In this document: piece after piece, positions 1 through 9,310 of the stretch
Position numbering within the stretch: position 1 is the first letter of the stretch
How the letters are laid out: each line of letters starts with the position of its first letter
Source of the DNA: Paenibacillus sp. N3.4
GTDB lineage: Bacteria > Bacillota > Bacilli > Paenibacillales > NBRC-103111
Length of the DNA stretch: 64,000 nucleotides
Assembly (NCBI RefSeq): GCF_008017805.1
Contig: NZ_VRTT01000028.1
Coordinates: 16,962-80,961, forward strand
Direction: 5' to 3'
Position numbers and translations under genes: made by a program
Notes under the pieces: model-generated
Told to the model about the DNA's origin: nothing
Databases searched by the model: none
The model's input: the letters and a program-made list of their open reading frames with translations, nothing else

Positions 1-152
1 TGCAAATTGCCAACAAAGGCTATATTCGTGCCGCTTTGGACAATAAGGCAATAGCAAAGGGAATCAATGTGGTCGCGGGTCAGGTCACCTATCAAGCTGT
101 AGCAGAGGCGCATGGCTATACTTATAGAGACATTTATTCACTTTTGAAGTAA
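1..152 (+). CDS. ald: Alanine dehydrogenase, C-terminal fragment
   Basis: The window opens inside this gene. The reading frame starts at base 3 and gives about 49 residues ending in TAA at 150-152. The pattern ANKGY, then KGINVVAGQVTY, then AVAEAHG matches the C-terminal end of NAD-dependent alanine dehydrogenase (L-alanine to pyruvate and ammonia), including the conserved G-N/x-x-x-G-x-V/T-x-x-AVAEAH stretch. The catalytic and Rossmann parts lie outside the window, so activity cannot be judged. A hairpin follows directly. The call rests on the short tail only. Confidence 0.8.
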   Translation, partial: QIANKGYIRAALDNKAIAKGINVVAGQVTYQAVAEAHGYTYRDIYSLLK

Positions 153-170
153 AAAAGTATGTTCTGAGAG

Positions 171-200
171 GACTTCCGCCTTTGTCGGGAGTCTCTTTGT
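171..200 (+). terminator. Rho-independent terminator after ald
   Basis: An eight-pair stem GACTTCCG / CGGGAGTC (one G-T pair) with a seven-base loop is followed by a short T-rich stretch TCTCTTTGT. It sits 18 bases after the ald stop. The weak T run lowers confidence. Confidence 0.55.
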
Positions 201-376
201 CATGTGTAAGAAAAACATTGGAAGAGGACATCATCAGAAAAGGGAGGAGGAAGCCGCAGCTTCGCATTGACGCTGAAATTGTTTACATATAAACTGTGAT
301 TAAACGTTTCAATTAAGAGCATTTAGGATCACGATGTACATATGCTTTATTAGATTTATTCAAGGGGATGACCTAT

Positions 377-2032
377 TTGACGAATTTGCAACGAAGAAAA
401 GACGAAGTTATAGGGAAAATTGCTGCAAAAGCTTTTTGGCAGCCTCTCTTAGACAGTGGGTTATTGTTTCTTGATGATATCCGTGATAATTTTTACTATG
501 CTTCATACTTGTTTGCCGCCTCACAGGAGGAGAACGAGCAGGTAGAGTGGGATCGGGAGCAAGGCAAACGCAAAGCAGAGGAGATTCTTTTTCGTGTTTT
601 AGAGCTCCAAGACCAGCATTCAGACAGCAGTACTTACGGTCATTGGCCTTTAAAACTCAGACCTACGCCACGAGAAGCTTCCAAAAACACGCTGCCAGTA
701 GAATTAATGGGCAGTCTTATGGTTTATTTCTACGAGCGATATGCGAATGTTCTAAATGAATCTTTGCGCTTTTCATTCGAGCAAGCACTTCTTCATATTT
801 ATCAAAGTAACTTTTATCGTAAACCTCTTGAGCATTTCGGGCACCATGAAGCCAAGTATACAGCTGCAAAGCTAATTTTCGGACAACGCTATAAGGACAA
901 AGAACTGCTGGAAGACGGCTATCAAAGCTTGCAAAACACATTGAGTCGTATAACGTCCATGGGGATGTCGGAATACGGAAGCCTACCTTGGTTCTGGCAT
1001 TGGGTACAAGCTTTTACTTGCGCGTGGGAGCTTTCGGAAAACGTCGAAATCAAACATACGTTAGCCCAAATGCTGGATTATTTATGGGCAGAGCGTTCGA
1101 CCTTTTACTTGGGCGGAGCCTTTGTCGGACCGCATGCAAGAATTTGGCCGCATGATATGCCAAGAGACACGAATGTGCTTCATGATTATGTGCAGTTTGG
1201 GGATTTCAAATGGTTAGAAGAGATGCCTAGAACGGAGTATGCGGGATTTTTTGCCTATGAAGCTTCAACTGAAGTTAAACATAAGGCTTTAACACGAGCT
1301 ATGCCCATGGAAGTCAAACGTCGGGTTCCCAAGGCTGCTGCACTAGCTGCTCACAAAGATGACTGCTTGCACAGTTATGTATATATCACAGAAAATTATG
1401 CGATGGGCGGTATCTGGGAGCGGTCGCTTGAATTTGATAACGAGCAGCATCGCTGGGATATTGCTTTGCCATTGGATGCTGTTCAAGGCGCCAATCATGT
1501 TTATTTTTTTCATCCAGGTTCTGGTTATTCAGAAGGAGATTTACGTCATCAAAGCGAATACTCAGAAGTGCTTTTTCACGAGAATACCATAATCGCGTCT
1601 TATCAGCTCCCAGAAGATCAACCTGATACGATTATTGGCTGTTTGCCTGTAGGCGACTGGGTTGAAGAAACGAGCGGGCTGTTCGGGTTTTGCGGAAATG
1701 TGTATATCGCGATTCATGTGCAGCAACCGTATCAACGGGTAGTGTTGGAGGATCGTTCCATCGTTACAAGTAGAGGCAGATCGAACGCTGTAGTCGTAGC
1801 GTGCATCGACAAGAACACGGCCAATAGCCTAGGGATTGAGGATGTCCATCAATTTGCAAAGACGGCTAAGCAGAAACAACCAAGCTTTACACAAGTAATT
1901 GAGGGAGATTTCCGCATCACGTATATGAATTTCAAGAACGAAATCCTAGTGTTAGGCAGTGGCCCAGATAGCGAGATGTCCAGACTTGTGAACGGTAAAG
2001 CTGTCGATTTCACTACCTATACAGTTACTTGA
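377..2032 (+). CDS. Conserved hypothetical protein, glycan-utilisation context
   Basis: About 552 residues, soluble, no signal peptide or membrane segment. It is rich in aromatic residues and Trp/His (for example PWFWHWVQAF near residue 210 and GPHARIWPHD near 255), and the helical first two thirds followed by a beta-rich last third look like a helical toroid plus beta-sandwich layout seen in polysaccharide lyases and related hydrolases; this is inference from composition, not a motif match. I do not recognise a named family. ATG at 368 touches the AAGGGG ribosome site at 362-367 with no spacer, so TTG at 377 (nine-base spacer) is the better start. It is followed 24 bases later by a CE7 esterase and then an alpha-L-rhamnosidase locus, so a role in breaking down acetylated plant glycans is likely. 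Confidence 0.7.
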   Translation: MTNLQRRKDEVIGKIAAKAFWQPLLDSGLLFLDDIRDNFYYASYLFAASQEENEQVEWDREQGKRKAEEILFRVLELQDQHSDSSTYGHWPLKLRPTPREASKNTLPVELMGSLMVYFYERYANVLNESLRFSFEQALLHIYQSNFYRKPLEHFGHHEAKYTAAKLIFGQRYKDKELLEDGYQSLQNTLSRITSMGMSEYGSLPWFWHWVQAFTCAWELSENVEIKHTLAQMLDYLWAERSTFYLGGAFVGPHARIWPHDMPRDTNVLHDYVQFGDFKWLEEMPRTEYAGFFAYEASTEVKHKALTRAMPMEVKRRVPKAAALAAHKDDCLHSYVYITENYAMGGIWERSLEFDNEQHRWDIALPLDAVQGANHVYFFHPGSGYSEGDLRHQSEYSEVLFHENTIIASYQLPEDQPDTIIGCLPVGDWVEETSGLFGFCGNVYIAIHVQQPYQRVVLEDRSIVTSRGRSNAVVVACIDKNTANSLGIEDVHQFAKTAKQKQPSFTQVIEGDFRITYMNFKNEILVLGSGPDSEMSRLVNGKAVDFTTYTVT

Positions 2033-2056
2033 AAAAAAAGAGAAGAGGTCATAACA

Positions 2057-3016
2057 ATGCCATTAATTGATTTGCCTTTGGAGAAGCTTCATACGTACGA
2101 AGGACGCAATCCTCGTCCGGACGATTTCGATGCATATTGGGATCGGGCTCTGAAAGAAATGAAAGCTGTTGATCCTCAAATCGAGCTTCGTCCAAGTGAG
2201 TTTCAAGTGCCTTTCGCCGAGTGCTTCGATCTGTACTTCACAGGTGTCAAAGGGGCGCGGGTATATGCGAAATACATCCGTCCTAAGCATGCAGCAACCC
2301 CTCATCCAGCAATTGTCCAATTTCATGGCTACAGCGGTAATTCAGGTGACTGGTCTGATAAAATTCAATATGCGGCGCTCGGCTATTCGTTTTTTTCGAT
2401 GGATTGTCGCGGTCAAGGCGGTTTGTCTGAGGACGTTGGCGGTATCAAGGGCACGACACTTCGAGGCCATATTATCCGTGGGATCGATGATCATCCTGAT
2501 CAATTGTTGTTCCGAGATATTTTCTTAGATACGGCTCAGCTTGCAGGTATTGCGATGAGTATGCCGGAAGTGGATGCAGAGCGTGTAGGCGTGATAGGTG
2601 GCTCGCAAGGTGGCGCATTGACCATTGCTTGTGCGGCGTTGGAACCGCGAATCAAACGTTTGGCACCCGTATTTCCGTTCCTCAGCGACTATAAACGTGT
2701 CTGGGAAATGGACCAGGCGAAGGACGCGTATCAAGAGCTGAAGGACTATTTCCGTAGACATGATCCACAGCATAAGCGGGCTGAAGAAATTTTCACAAAG
2801 CTAGGTTACATTGATATTCAATTTTTGGCAAATCGCATCCAAGGCGAAGTGCTGTTAGCCGTAGGGCTTAGCGATACGATTTGTCCTCCTTCTACGCAAT
2901 TTGCTGCTTACAACAAAATTACAGCGAAAAAACAGTTGGAAATTTATCCGGACTTCGGTCATGAAACCTTGCCAGGCTTTAGCGATAAGACGCTCCAGTT
3001 TATGTTGGGTCTGTAG
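2057..3016 (+). CDS. Acetyl xylan esterase / cephalosporin-C deacetylase (CE7)
   Basis: A 319-residue alpha/beta hydrolase of the usual CE7 length. It carries the three CE7 signature elements: RGQGG (about residue 118), the nucleophile elbow GGSQGG (about 181) and the C-terminal HE (about 302), with the acid D in GLSDTICPP. CE7 enzymes remove acetyl groups from xylo-oligosaccharides and small acetylated substrates in the cytoplasm. Twenty-four bases separate it from the upstream unknown gene, so the two are probably co-transcribed; a strong terminator ends the unit. Cytoplasmic location fits processing of imported oligosaccharides together with the rhamnosidase at 4094. The family is clear; the true substrate is not. 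Confidence 0.92.
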   Translation: MPLIDLPLEKLHTYEGRNPRPDDFDAYWDRALKEMKAVDPQIELRPSEFQVPFAECFDLYFTGVKGARVYAKYIRPKHAATPHPAIVQFHGYSGNSGDWSDKIQYAALGYSFFSMDCRGQGGLSEDVGGIKGTTLRGHIIRGIDDHPDQLLFRDIFLDTAQLAGIAMSMPEVDAERVGVIGGSQGGALTIACAALEPRIKRLAPVFPFLSDYKRVWEMDQAKDAYQELKDYFRRHDPQHKRAEEIFTKLGYIDIQFLANRIQGEVLLAVGLSDTICPPSTQFAAYNKITAKKQLEIYPDFGHETLPGFSDKTLQFMLGL

Positions 3017-3037
3017 CGCTACACGTTCACCAGAATC

Positions 3038-3080
3038 AAAAGTGCCTTTCTCATCATTTAGATGGGAGGGCACTTTTTTT
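3038..3080. terminator. Bidirectional terminator between CE7 esterase and araC-type gene
   Basis: Long stem AAAGTGCCTTTCTCATC / GATGGGAGGGCACTTT with a five-base loop, T7 on the plus side and an A run on the left that serves the opposite strand. It overlaps the last codons of the convergent AraC-type gene. Confidence 0.9.
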
Positions 3081-3965
3081 CATTGTATGCATCTGATTCC
3101 TATAATAACTAGGGGTGATTCCGGTCATTTTTTTGAAAAGCTGATTGAAGTACTTCATGTCCTGATAGCCTATTCGTTCTGCAATATCACTGATTTTGTG
3201 GTTTGTATCCCGCAATTGCTGACAACAAGCCTCTATTCTTGCATGCTGAACATAGGCCATAAAAGACATGCCGGTATGCTTTTTGAATTGGCGATGAAGT
3301 TGACGTTCACTAATGGAAAGGCGTTCGGCTGCTTGTTTTAGCGTAAGAGGTGTGTTGACATGTTGGCGAATATGAGCGAGCAAGCTATCTAGATCCTGTA
3401 AGGTACTCTTGGGTATCTCCTTTAAATAATCCGCATCGGTAGTACGATGCATATAGACAAGAAGCTGGGCGACAGATGCTTGCAGGATCGTCATGAAACC
3501 GCTGCGGCGAGCTGTATATTCGAAATGCAATCTTTCAAACAACGGTTGAAATTCACCATCGCGTTCTTTAAAAGATAGCCAGTAACAATTATCCATAGCC
3601 TCTGCAAACAGCAAGGTAAAATCATCCGAGCTGCGACTTGGTTGAGCTTGTAATAATTGTCCTAACCATTCGGCAGTAAAAATGCAATTATAAACAACGA
3701 GAGGTTTCATTTGCTCAGTGGAGGATGGTCGAAAGACATGGGAGACACCGACCGGAATGAAGAAGAGGTCTCCTTTGGTTACAGGTAACGACGAATCGTT
3801 GATATAATGAGCGCCGCTGCCTTGAGCCACATAACTAATCTCAATGAAATCATGCGTGTGCTGCTGCAAATGGAACGATTCATAAACGCGGTTAACATAA
3901 AGAGGCAGATCCGGAAGAAAAAATAATTCTCCCGGTGTTTCCGATACGCTGCGTTTGATGGTCAT
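3054..3965 (-). CDS. AraC family transcriptional regulator
   Basis: A 303-residue regulator with an N-terminal cupin-type sugar-sensing domain (HTHDFIEI and GDLFFIPVGVSH segments) and a C-terminal double helix-turn-helix ending in the AraC signature (ISDIAERIGYQDMKYFNQLFKK). I chose ATG at 3965 because AGGAG lies eight bases upstream; a longer frame back to 4067 has no ribosome site and adds residues that do not look like the family. It is divergent from the rhamnosidase gene and convergent with the CE7 esterase gene, the typical position for the local regulator of glycan use. The inducer, perhaps a rhamnose-containing sugar, is inferred only from neighbours. Confidence 0.92.
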   Translation of the reverse strand: MTIKRSVSETPGELFFLPDLPLYVNRVYESFHLQQHTHDFIEISYVAQGSGAHYINDSSLPVTKGDLFFIPVGVSHVFRPSSTEQMKPLVVYNCIFTAEWLGQLLQAQPSRSSDDFTLLFAEAMDNCYWLSFKERDGEFQPLFERLHFEYTARRSGFMTILQASVAQLLVYMHRTTDADYLKEIPKSTLQDLDSLLAHIRQHVNTPLTLKQAAERLSISERQLHRQFKKHTGMSFMAYVQHARIEACCQQLRDTNHKISDIAERIGYQDMKYFNQLFKKMTGITPSYYRNQMHTMKKSALPSK

Positions 3966-4093
3966 GTGATGTACTCCTATAATGGCTACTTTGCCCCTAA
4001 TGAATGTCTGAATTAACCCTGAAATTTTACATGCTCTCATCATAAAATAAGGACAAAGAAGAATCAATCATTGTTTAGATGGAGGCAAAATAA

Positions 4094-7000
4094 ATGGTAC
4101 ATATCGAGGCGGCAACACAACCATTAGAACGAGTTAAACAAGAATTTGTAGAATGGCAGGCACAATGGATATGGAATGACGGGGAGGCGAGTCCGCGAAA
4201 TGAATGGCATTGTTTCAGAAAATCATTTGAAGTGCCAGCGGATGGTTGGGGCGCAGCTCGCATATTGATAACAGCGGACTCGCGGTATGCGTTATATGTG
4301 AATGGGACGAAAGTGGGACGGGGGCCTGTTCGCTCATGGCCTTTTGAACAATCCTATGATACCTATGAGATTGCTGACTTGCTACGCAAAGGGCATAGAA
4401 ACACGGTTGCCGTATTGGTACAGCATTTTGGTGTTTCCAATTTCTACTATTTGCGCGGCCGCGGTGGTTTGTTGGTACAGATTGAGAGTGAGTCAGATGG
4501 CCGTTTCATCGACGAACAAATCACAGATGAGAGCTGGAAAACCTCTTTACACCTTGGTTATGATAGACGTTCAGGGCGTATGGCTTGTCAGCAAGGCTTT
4601 GCGGAACGCATGGATGCAAGAGATTGGTCGGCAGATTGGCATAAGCCGGATTTCGATGATTCCACATGGAGTCAAGCCTCTTTAGTTGGATCTGTAGGCT
4701 CGGAGCCTTGGTCTACACTTGTCCCCAGAGATATTCCGCTTCTTACCGAAGAGCTTATATGGCCTGTTCGAGTTGAAGCTTTAAAGAAGGTGAAGCCGGT
4801 CGCATGGACAGCCTCCTTGGATATTCGCAACCAAATGGTGCCGGAAAGTGTCAATCACGCGAACCCGATTGGGTTCGTCGGCTATGTAGCGACAGTGATC
4901 AGGATGGAGAGAGCTGGCAAGGCGATGCTCGGCTTCCTACAGGCGGGATGTTTCCGAGGATGCAGTGTGAATGGGGAATGGCTAGATGCTGATCAATATA
5001 CGGGTGTTCTACCAGAGCGGTATGCAGAGGTTGATCTGAAGTTAGGCGATAATTTTATTCTTATTGAGACAACTGGCGTAGAACATGGAAGAGCATTGCA
5101 AATGGGTGTGAATTGTGATCATCATTTGAAGTCATTTCGCCTTTAGGAGTCGTAAATACGGAGGATTCGCCATTTATTTCTATGGGGCCCTTTACTTCTT
5201 TTGAATATGTGGATCACCAATTACTGAGCAATCCCATATTTCAGTATAAAGGATTTGATTTGTTTTCTTCAGATGAGGAGTTGAAGGATGAACTAGATGC
5301 AGACGCCTTTCCTTCCTTTAATCGTTATTTGGCTGTTCGTTCGGTGCAATCTGCCAATGATTTGAGTGTTTTTTCCGAATGGATTCGGCCGTTTCCCCTT
5401 GCGTTGGTTAGCCGAGATTCCATTTTCGTGCTCAGTATTTGGAAGAAAGAATCCGAAACACAGGCAGTCCCGTATGCGCTGCAGCAGGCTGTCATCCCAA
5501 GTGTTGATCCAGCGATTTTGCCTCAATATGAAGGTGCGGATACGGAATTCATCCTTGATTTTGGACGAGAGCTATCCGGCTTTATTCAATTTGAGGTCGA
5601 TGCAGCAGCAGGGACTATTCTTGATTTTTATGGTTTTGAGTACATGCGCGATGGTTGGCGTCAGGATACTTACGATCTGGATAACACGCTGCGTTATACA
5701 TGTCTGGAAGGACATCAAGACTATTGCTCCTATGTACGCCGCGGGTTCCGTTACTTGATGGTAACTGTGAGGAGTGCTGCTGAGGCGAGAGCTGTTAAGC
5801 TTTATGGCGTAAAGGTTCTGCAGAGCAATTATCCTGTAGCTGAGGTAGGAAAGTTCCAAAGTTCGGATGCGCTGTTAAACGATATATGGCAAATTAGCAA
5901 GCACACAACGAGACTATGTATGGAAGATACGTTTGTTGATTGTCCAGCTTATGAACAAGTATTCTGGGTAGGCGACAGCAGGAATGAAGCGTTGGTGAAC
6001 TATTACGTGTTCGGAGCTACGGAGATTGTTGAGCGCTGCCTGCGGCTAGTGCCTGGCTCGAGGACACAGACGCCCTTATATGCCGATCAAGTACCTAGTG
6101 GGTGGAGCAGTGTCATTCCGAATTGGACATTTTTTTGGGCAATGGCTTGCTGCGAATACTATGAGCATACAGATGATGAAGATTTTGCGAGGGAGCTATG
6201 GCCGCATATTCGCTTCACGCTAGAGCATTATGGGCAGAATCTGGATGAACGAGGATTATTGTTCATTAAAGGATGGAATTTGCTGGATTGGGCGCCCATC
6301 GATCAGCCGAGTCATGGTGTCGTTACCCATCAGAATATGATTCTGGTCAAAACCTTGCGCAGCGCAGTTCGTTTAGCCGAAGCGATCGGAGAGAGCGGGG
6401 AGGCGGCTGCGTATGAGCAGCAAGCATTGCGTTTAAGTCAAGCGATTAATGACCATTTATGGAGTGAGGAGCGCAGTGCATACTTGGACTGTATCCATGC
6501 AAATGGACCCGTGTCCAAGGTGTTCAGTATGCAGACGCAGGTAATGGCCTACCTGTGTGGCATCGCTGATGAGGAGCGAGCTAAGCAGATCGAAGCATAT
6601 TTGTTTGCTCCACCAACCGATTTTGTGCAAATTGGCAGTCCGTTTATGTCGTTCTTCTACTATGAGGCGCTCGCCAAAATGGGCAGCAAAGGCATTGATC
6701 AAATGATCGCAGACATGCGCTATCGTTTTGGTCAAATGGTCGAGTACGACGCGACGACTTGCTGGGAAATGTACCCGAATTTCGCGGAAAACAGGGCGAA
6801 TCCCGATATGCTGACACGCAGTCATTGCCATGCGTGGTCGGCAGCGCCGGGCTATTTCCTCGGCGCGCATGTGCTTGGCGTCACCGCCGCGGATAAAGGC
6901 TGGCGGAAGGTTGTTGTCGCGCCGCAGCCGGCGGATTTGCAGTGGGCGAGAGGGAGTGTGCCGCTGCCGCGGGAGGGACGCATCGATGTCGCATGGCGAC

Positions 7001-7113
7001 TCGAAGAGGCAGGACGCGTCATGCGGCTGCAGGTTTGGGCACCGCGCAGCGTAGAGGTAGAGATCCGCATCCCGGACGGAATGGACGGGATCGTGGAGCG
7101 CTACGAGATGTAG
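4094..7113 (+). CDS. Alpha-L-rhamnosidase (GH78-like), frameshifted
   Basis: Two overlapping frames make one protein of about 1006 residues: 4094-5146 gives an N-terminal carbohydrate-binding-like sandwich (QWIWNDGE, ALYVNGTKVGRGP), and the frame that contains 5182-7113 gives the (alpha/alpha)6 catalytic barrel and C-terminal sandwich. The second frame reads FEVISPLGVVNTEDSPFIS upstream of its first ATG and joins the first frame if one T is restored in TTT at 5125-5127. The barrel carries DCPAYEQVFWVGDSRNE, equivalent to the catalytic region of GH78 enzymes, which release terminal L-rhamnose. Total length plus one base divides by three. Lies divergent from the AraC regulator. The last 280 bases are much more GC-rich than the rest. 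Probably an intact gene with a sequencing error. Confidence 0.85.
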
Positions 7114-7119
7114 AAGCAC

Positions 7120-7154
7120 AAAGGGAACCTCCGTGGAGGTTCCCTTTCCTTTTA
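7120..7154 (+). terminator. Terminator after alpha-L-rhamnosidase gene
   Basis: Perfect 13-pair stem AAAGGGAACCTCC / GGAGGTTCCCTTT with loop GT, followed by CCTTTT. Confidence 0.9.
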
Positions 7155-7178
7155 CTGGATGATTGAGATGGGTGAAAA

Positions 7179-7385
7179 TCACTTCACTTTAAAATGCACA
7201 ACTGCACTATATAGCATTTTCCCTGCATTTGGGTCAAAAACAATATGATGTTGAATAGCGAACACATCGAGCAACAGCGCTTTGTTGTTATCGACTTGTT
7301 CGTTGATTTGTTTTTCCAGCGTTCTCATATCATAGGCCTGAAAAAACTCGATTTTATTGTCAATGCGGTCCAGAATAAAGTCCAT
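7179..7385 (-). CDS. DUF2536 family protein (YrzA-like)
   Basis: A 68-residue soluble protein. The order IEFFQAYDMRTLEKQINEQ, then NKALLL, then a C-terminal YSAVVHFKVK resembles the small Bacillales DUF2536/YrzA family, whose function is unknown. The start is well supported: AAGGAG is seven to eight bases upstream of ATG at 7385. It is encoded convergent to the rhamnosidase gene and divergent from the ABC exporter pair. No cysteine or metal motif is seen. Confidence 0.75.
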   Translation of the reverse strand: MDFILDRIDNKIEFFQAYDMRTLEKQINEQVDNNKALLLDVFAIQHHIVFDPNAGKMLYSAVVHFKVK

Positions 7386-7552
7386 GCGGCATACTCCTTA
7401 AAATTCGATAGTGAAATGTTTGAATGCTCTTCTATTATAACGTCAATTTCTGATATAGGAAGTAGTACTGAATAGGCGTATAATGTAAAAATGAAACAAT
7501 CTGATGTTCCGAGTAAAGGTATGCGTTTTCACACCAAGTATTAGGAAGTGAT

Positions 7553-9310
7553 GTGGTTTTGAAATCTACACGGTTACTGATTGATTTCTTCAAGGAGAAA
7601 TGGCCGTTGTACGTAGTTGCTGCATTATCAATTTCGGCAGGCAACATTATTCAATCGTATTATCCCAAGCAGCTCGGTATGTTTACGGACCAATTGCAGC
7701 AGGGCGGTTTGAACAAAGGCCTCATTATAGACTACAGTTTGAAGCTGCTCTTTATCGGTATATCCTTTGGCATTTTGGTGGCGATTGGCCAGTATATCAT
7801 TATGCGAAACGGTAGACGCTTCGAGTATGTGTCACGCAATCGGTTGTTCGACCATTTTACACATTTAAGTGCTACTTTTTATTCCAAACACGGTGTAGGC
7901 AAACTTCTAAGTTATGTTATGAATGATGTAACCGTGATTCGGGAATCCATCTCGATGGGGATTAATCAAGTTGTCAACTCCACGATATTGATTGCTGCCG
8001 TTATTGTGACGATGTTATTCAGTGCGATACCGCTTTACTTAATTATTGTATGTATTTTGCCTTTGCTCTTGATTCCTGTTCTTACCGTTCGGTTCCAACC
8101 GCATATTAAGAAGCATTCATTGCAAGTGCAAGAAGCTCTTGGCAAAATGACGGAGTCAGCGGAAGAACAGTTTGGTGGAATCCGCGTTGCAAAGAAGTTT
8201 GCAGTTGAATCGATCATGGTTCGCAGGTTTGGAGAAACGGTAGATCGGATTCGAGACAACCAACTGAGATTAGTTCGTCTTTCCTCCCTTTTTGAAGCTC
8301 TTATTCCGTTTCTGGGCGCCGTATCGCTGATTATTGCGATTGCTTTTGGCGGCTATCTGACCATTCAAGGACGGATTACGATTGGTAATTTTGTGGAACT
8401 GACCCTGTACATACGCATGATGGTCAATCCGCTGCAGCAAATTGGGCGCGTTATCAATGCGATGCAGCGATCCAAGGCTTCATTAGAACGAATCAATGAT
8501 CTACTGGATTTGAAGTCCGATATCGTTCAGCATGAACTCGATCAAACAGCAGATCTTGATCATGAGGTGCTTCGAATTGAAAACTTATCTTTTGCTTTTC
8601 CCGATGATGAGGAAGAGGTTCTTCATGACATTACATTGTCAATTGAGCCGGGTAAATCTATCGGTATAATCGGTAAAACGGGCAGCGGCAAATCGACCTT
8701 AGTCAAACTCATGCTGCGGATTTATGAACCGCCAGCGGGCACGATGTGGATTGGAGAGACAGATATTCGCGAAGTAACCTTGGAGAGCTTGCGAAATCAG
8801 ATTGCTTATGTGCCGCAGGAAGGCTTTCTGTTCAGTACAACAATTCGAGACAACATCGCATTTTACAAAAGAGAAACACCACTTGAACAGGTTAAAGGTG
8901 CTGCTAAGAAGGCGCAAATTCTTTCAAGCATCACGTCATTTCCGGAGCAGTTCGAGACGAAACTTGGTGAACGTGGAGTTACCTTATCCGGCGGGCAGCG
9001 GCAGCGAACAAGTTTGGCGCGGGGAATCATCAAAGACTCGCCGTTCATGATCTTGGATGATAGTGTGAGTGCTGTTGATTCAGTGACGGAGAAGCATATC
9101 ATTGACACCATTCGCCAAGAACGCTTGAATAAGACGACGATTTGGATTGCTCATCGTATCTCTGCATTGAAGCATACGGATGAAATTATTGTGCTTCATG
9201 AGGGGCGGATCGTTCAGCGCGGCACGCATCAGGAATTGCTTTTACAGGAAGGCTTGTATGCAGAACTCTATGCGATACAAGAAGGAGGGAGTCGAGATGC
9301 CCTTGTTTAA
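7553..9310 (+). CDS. ABC exporter half-transporter, BmrC-like subunit
   Basis: 585 residues, the same length as Bacillus subtilis BmrC (YheI). Six membrane helices in residues 1-310 precede a nucleotide-binding domain with Walker A GKTGSGKST (about 375), signature LSGGQRQR (about 478) and Walker B MILDDS, where aspartate replaces the catalytic glutamate. That change marks the degenerate-site partner of a heterodimeric multidrug exporter. GTG at 7553 has AGGA upstream. The next gene overlaps by 14 bases and supplies the canonical Walker B, so the two should act as a BmrCD-type pair that exports drugs from the cell. A 17-codon open frame (7491-7544) directly precedes it. Confidence 0.9.
   Translation: MVLKSTRLLIDFFKEKWPLYVVAALSISAGNIIQSYYPKQLGMFTDQLQQGGLNKGLIIDYSLKLLFIGISFGILVAIGQYIIMRNGRRFEYVSRNRLFDHFTHLSATFYSKHGVGKLLSYVMNDVTVIRESISMGINQVVNSTILIAAVIVTMLFSAIPLYLIIVCILPLLLIPVLTVRFQPHIKKHSLQVQEALGKMTESAEEQFGGIRVAKKFAVESIMVRRFGETVDRIRDNQLRLVRLSSLFEALIPFLGAVSLIIAIAFGGYLTIQGRITIGNFVELTLYIRMMVNPLQQIGRVINAMQRSKASLERINDLLDLKSDIVQHELDQTADLDHEVLRIENLSFAFPDDEEEVLHDITLSIEPGKSIGIIGKTGSGKSTLVKLMLRIYEPPAGTMWIGETDIREVTLESLRNQIAYVPQEGFLFSTTIRDNIAFYKRETPLEQVKGAAKKAQILSSITSFPEQFETKLGERGVTLSGGQRQRTSLARGIIKDSPFMILDDSVSAVDSVTEKHIIDTIRQERLNKTTIWIAHRISALKHTDEIIVLHEGRIVQRGTHQELLLQEGLYAELYAIQEGGSRDALV

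Noticed and set aside
6457..7182. 241-codon minus-strand open frame in the rhamnosidase gene
   Set aside because: Shadow frame produced by the GC-rich 3' part; the plus strand has a clear GH78-like protein.
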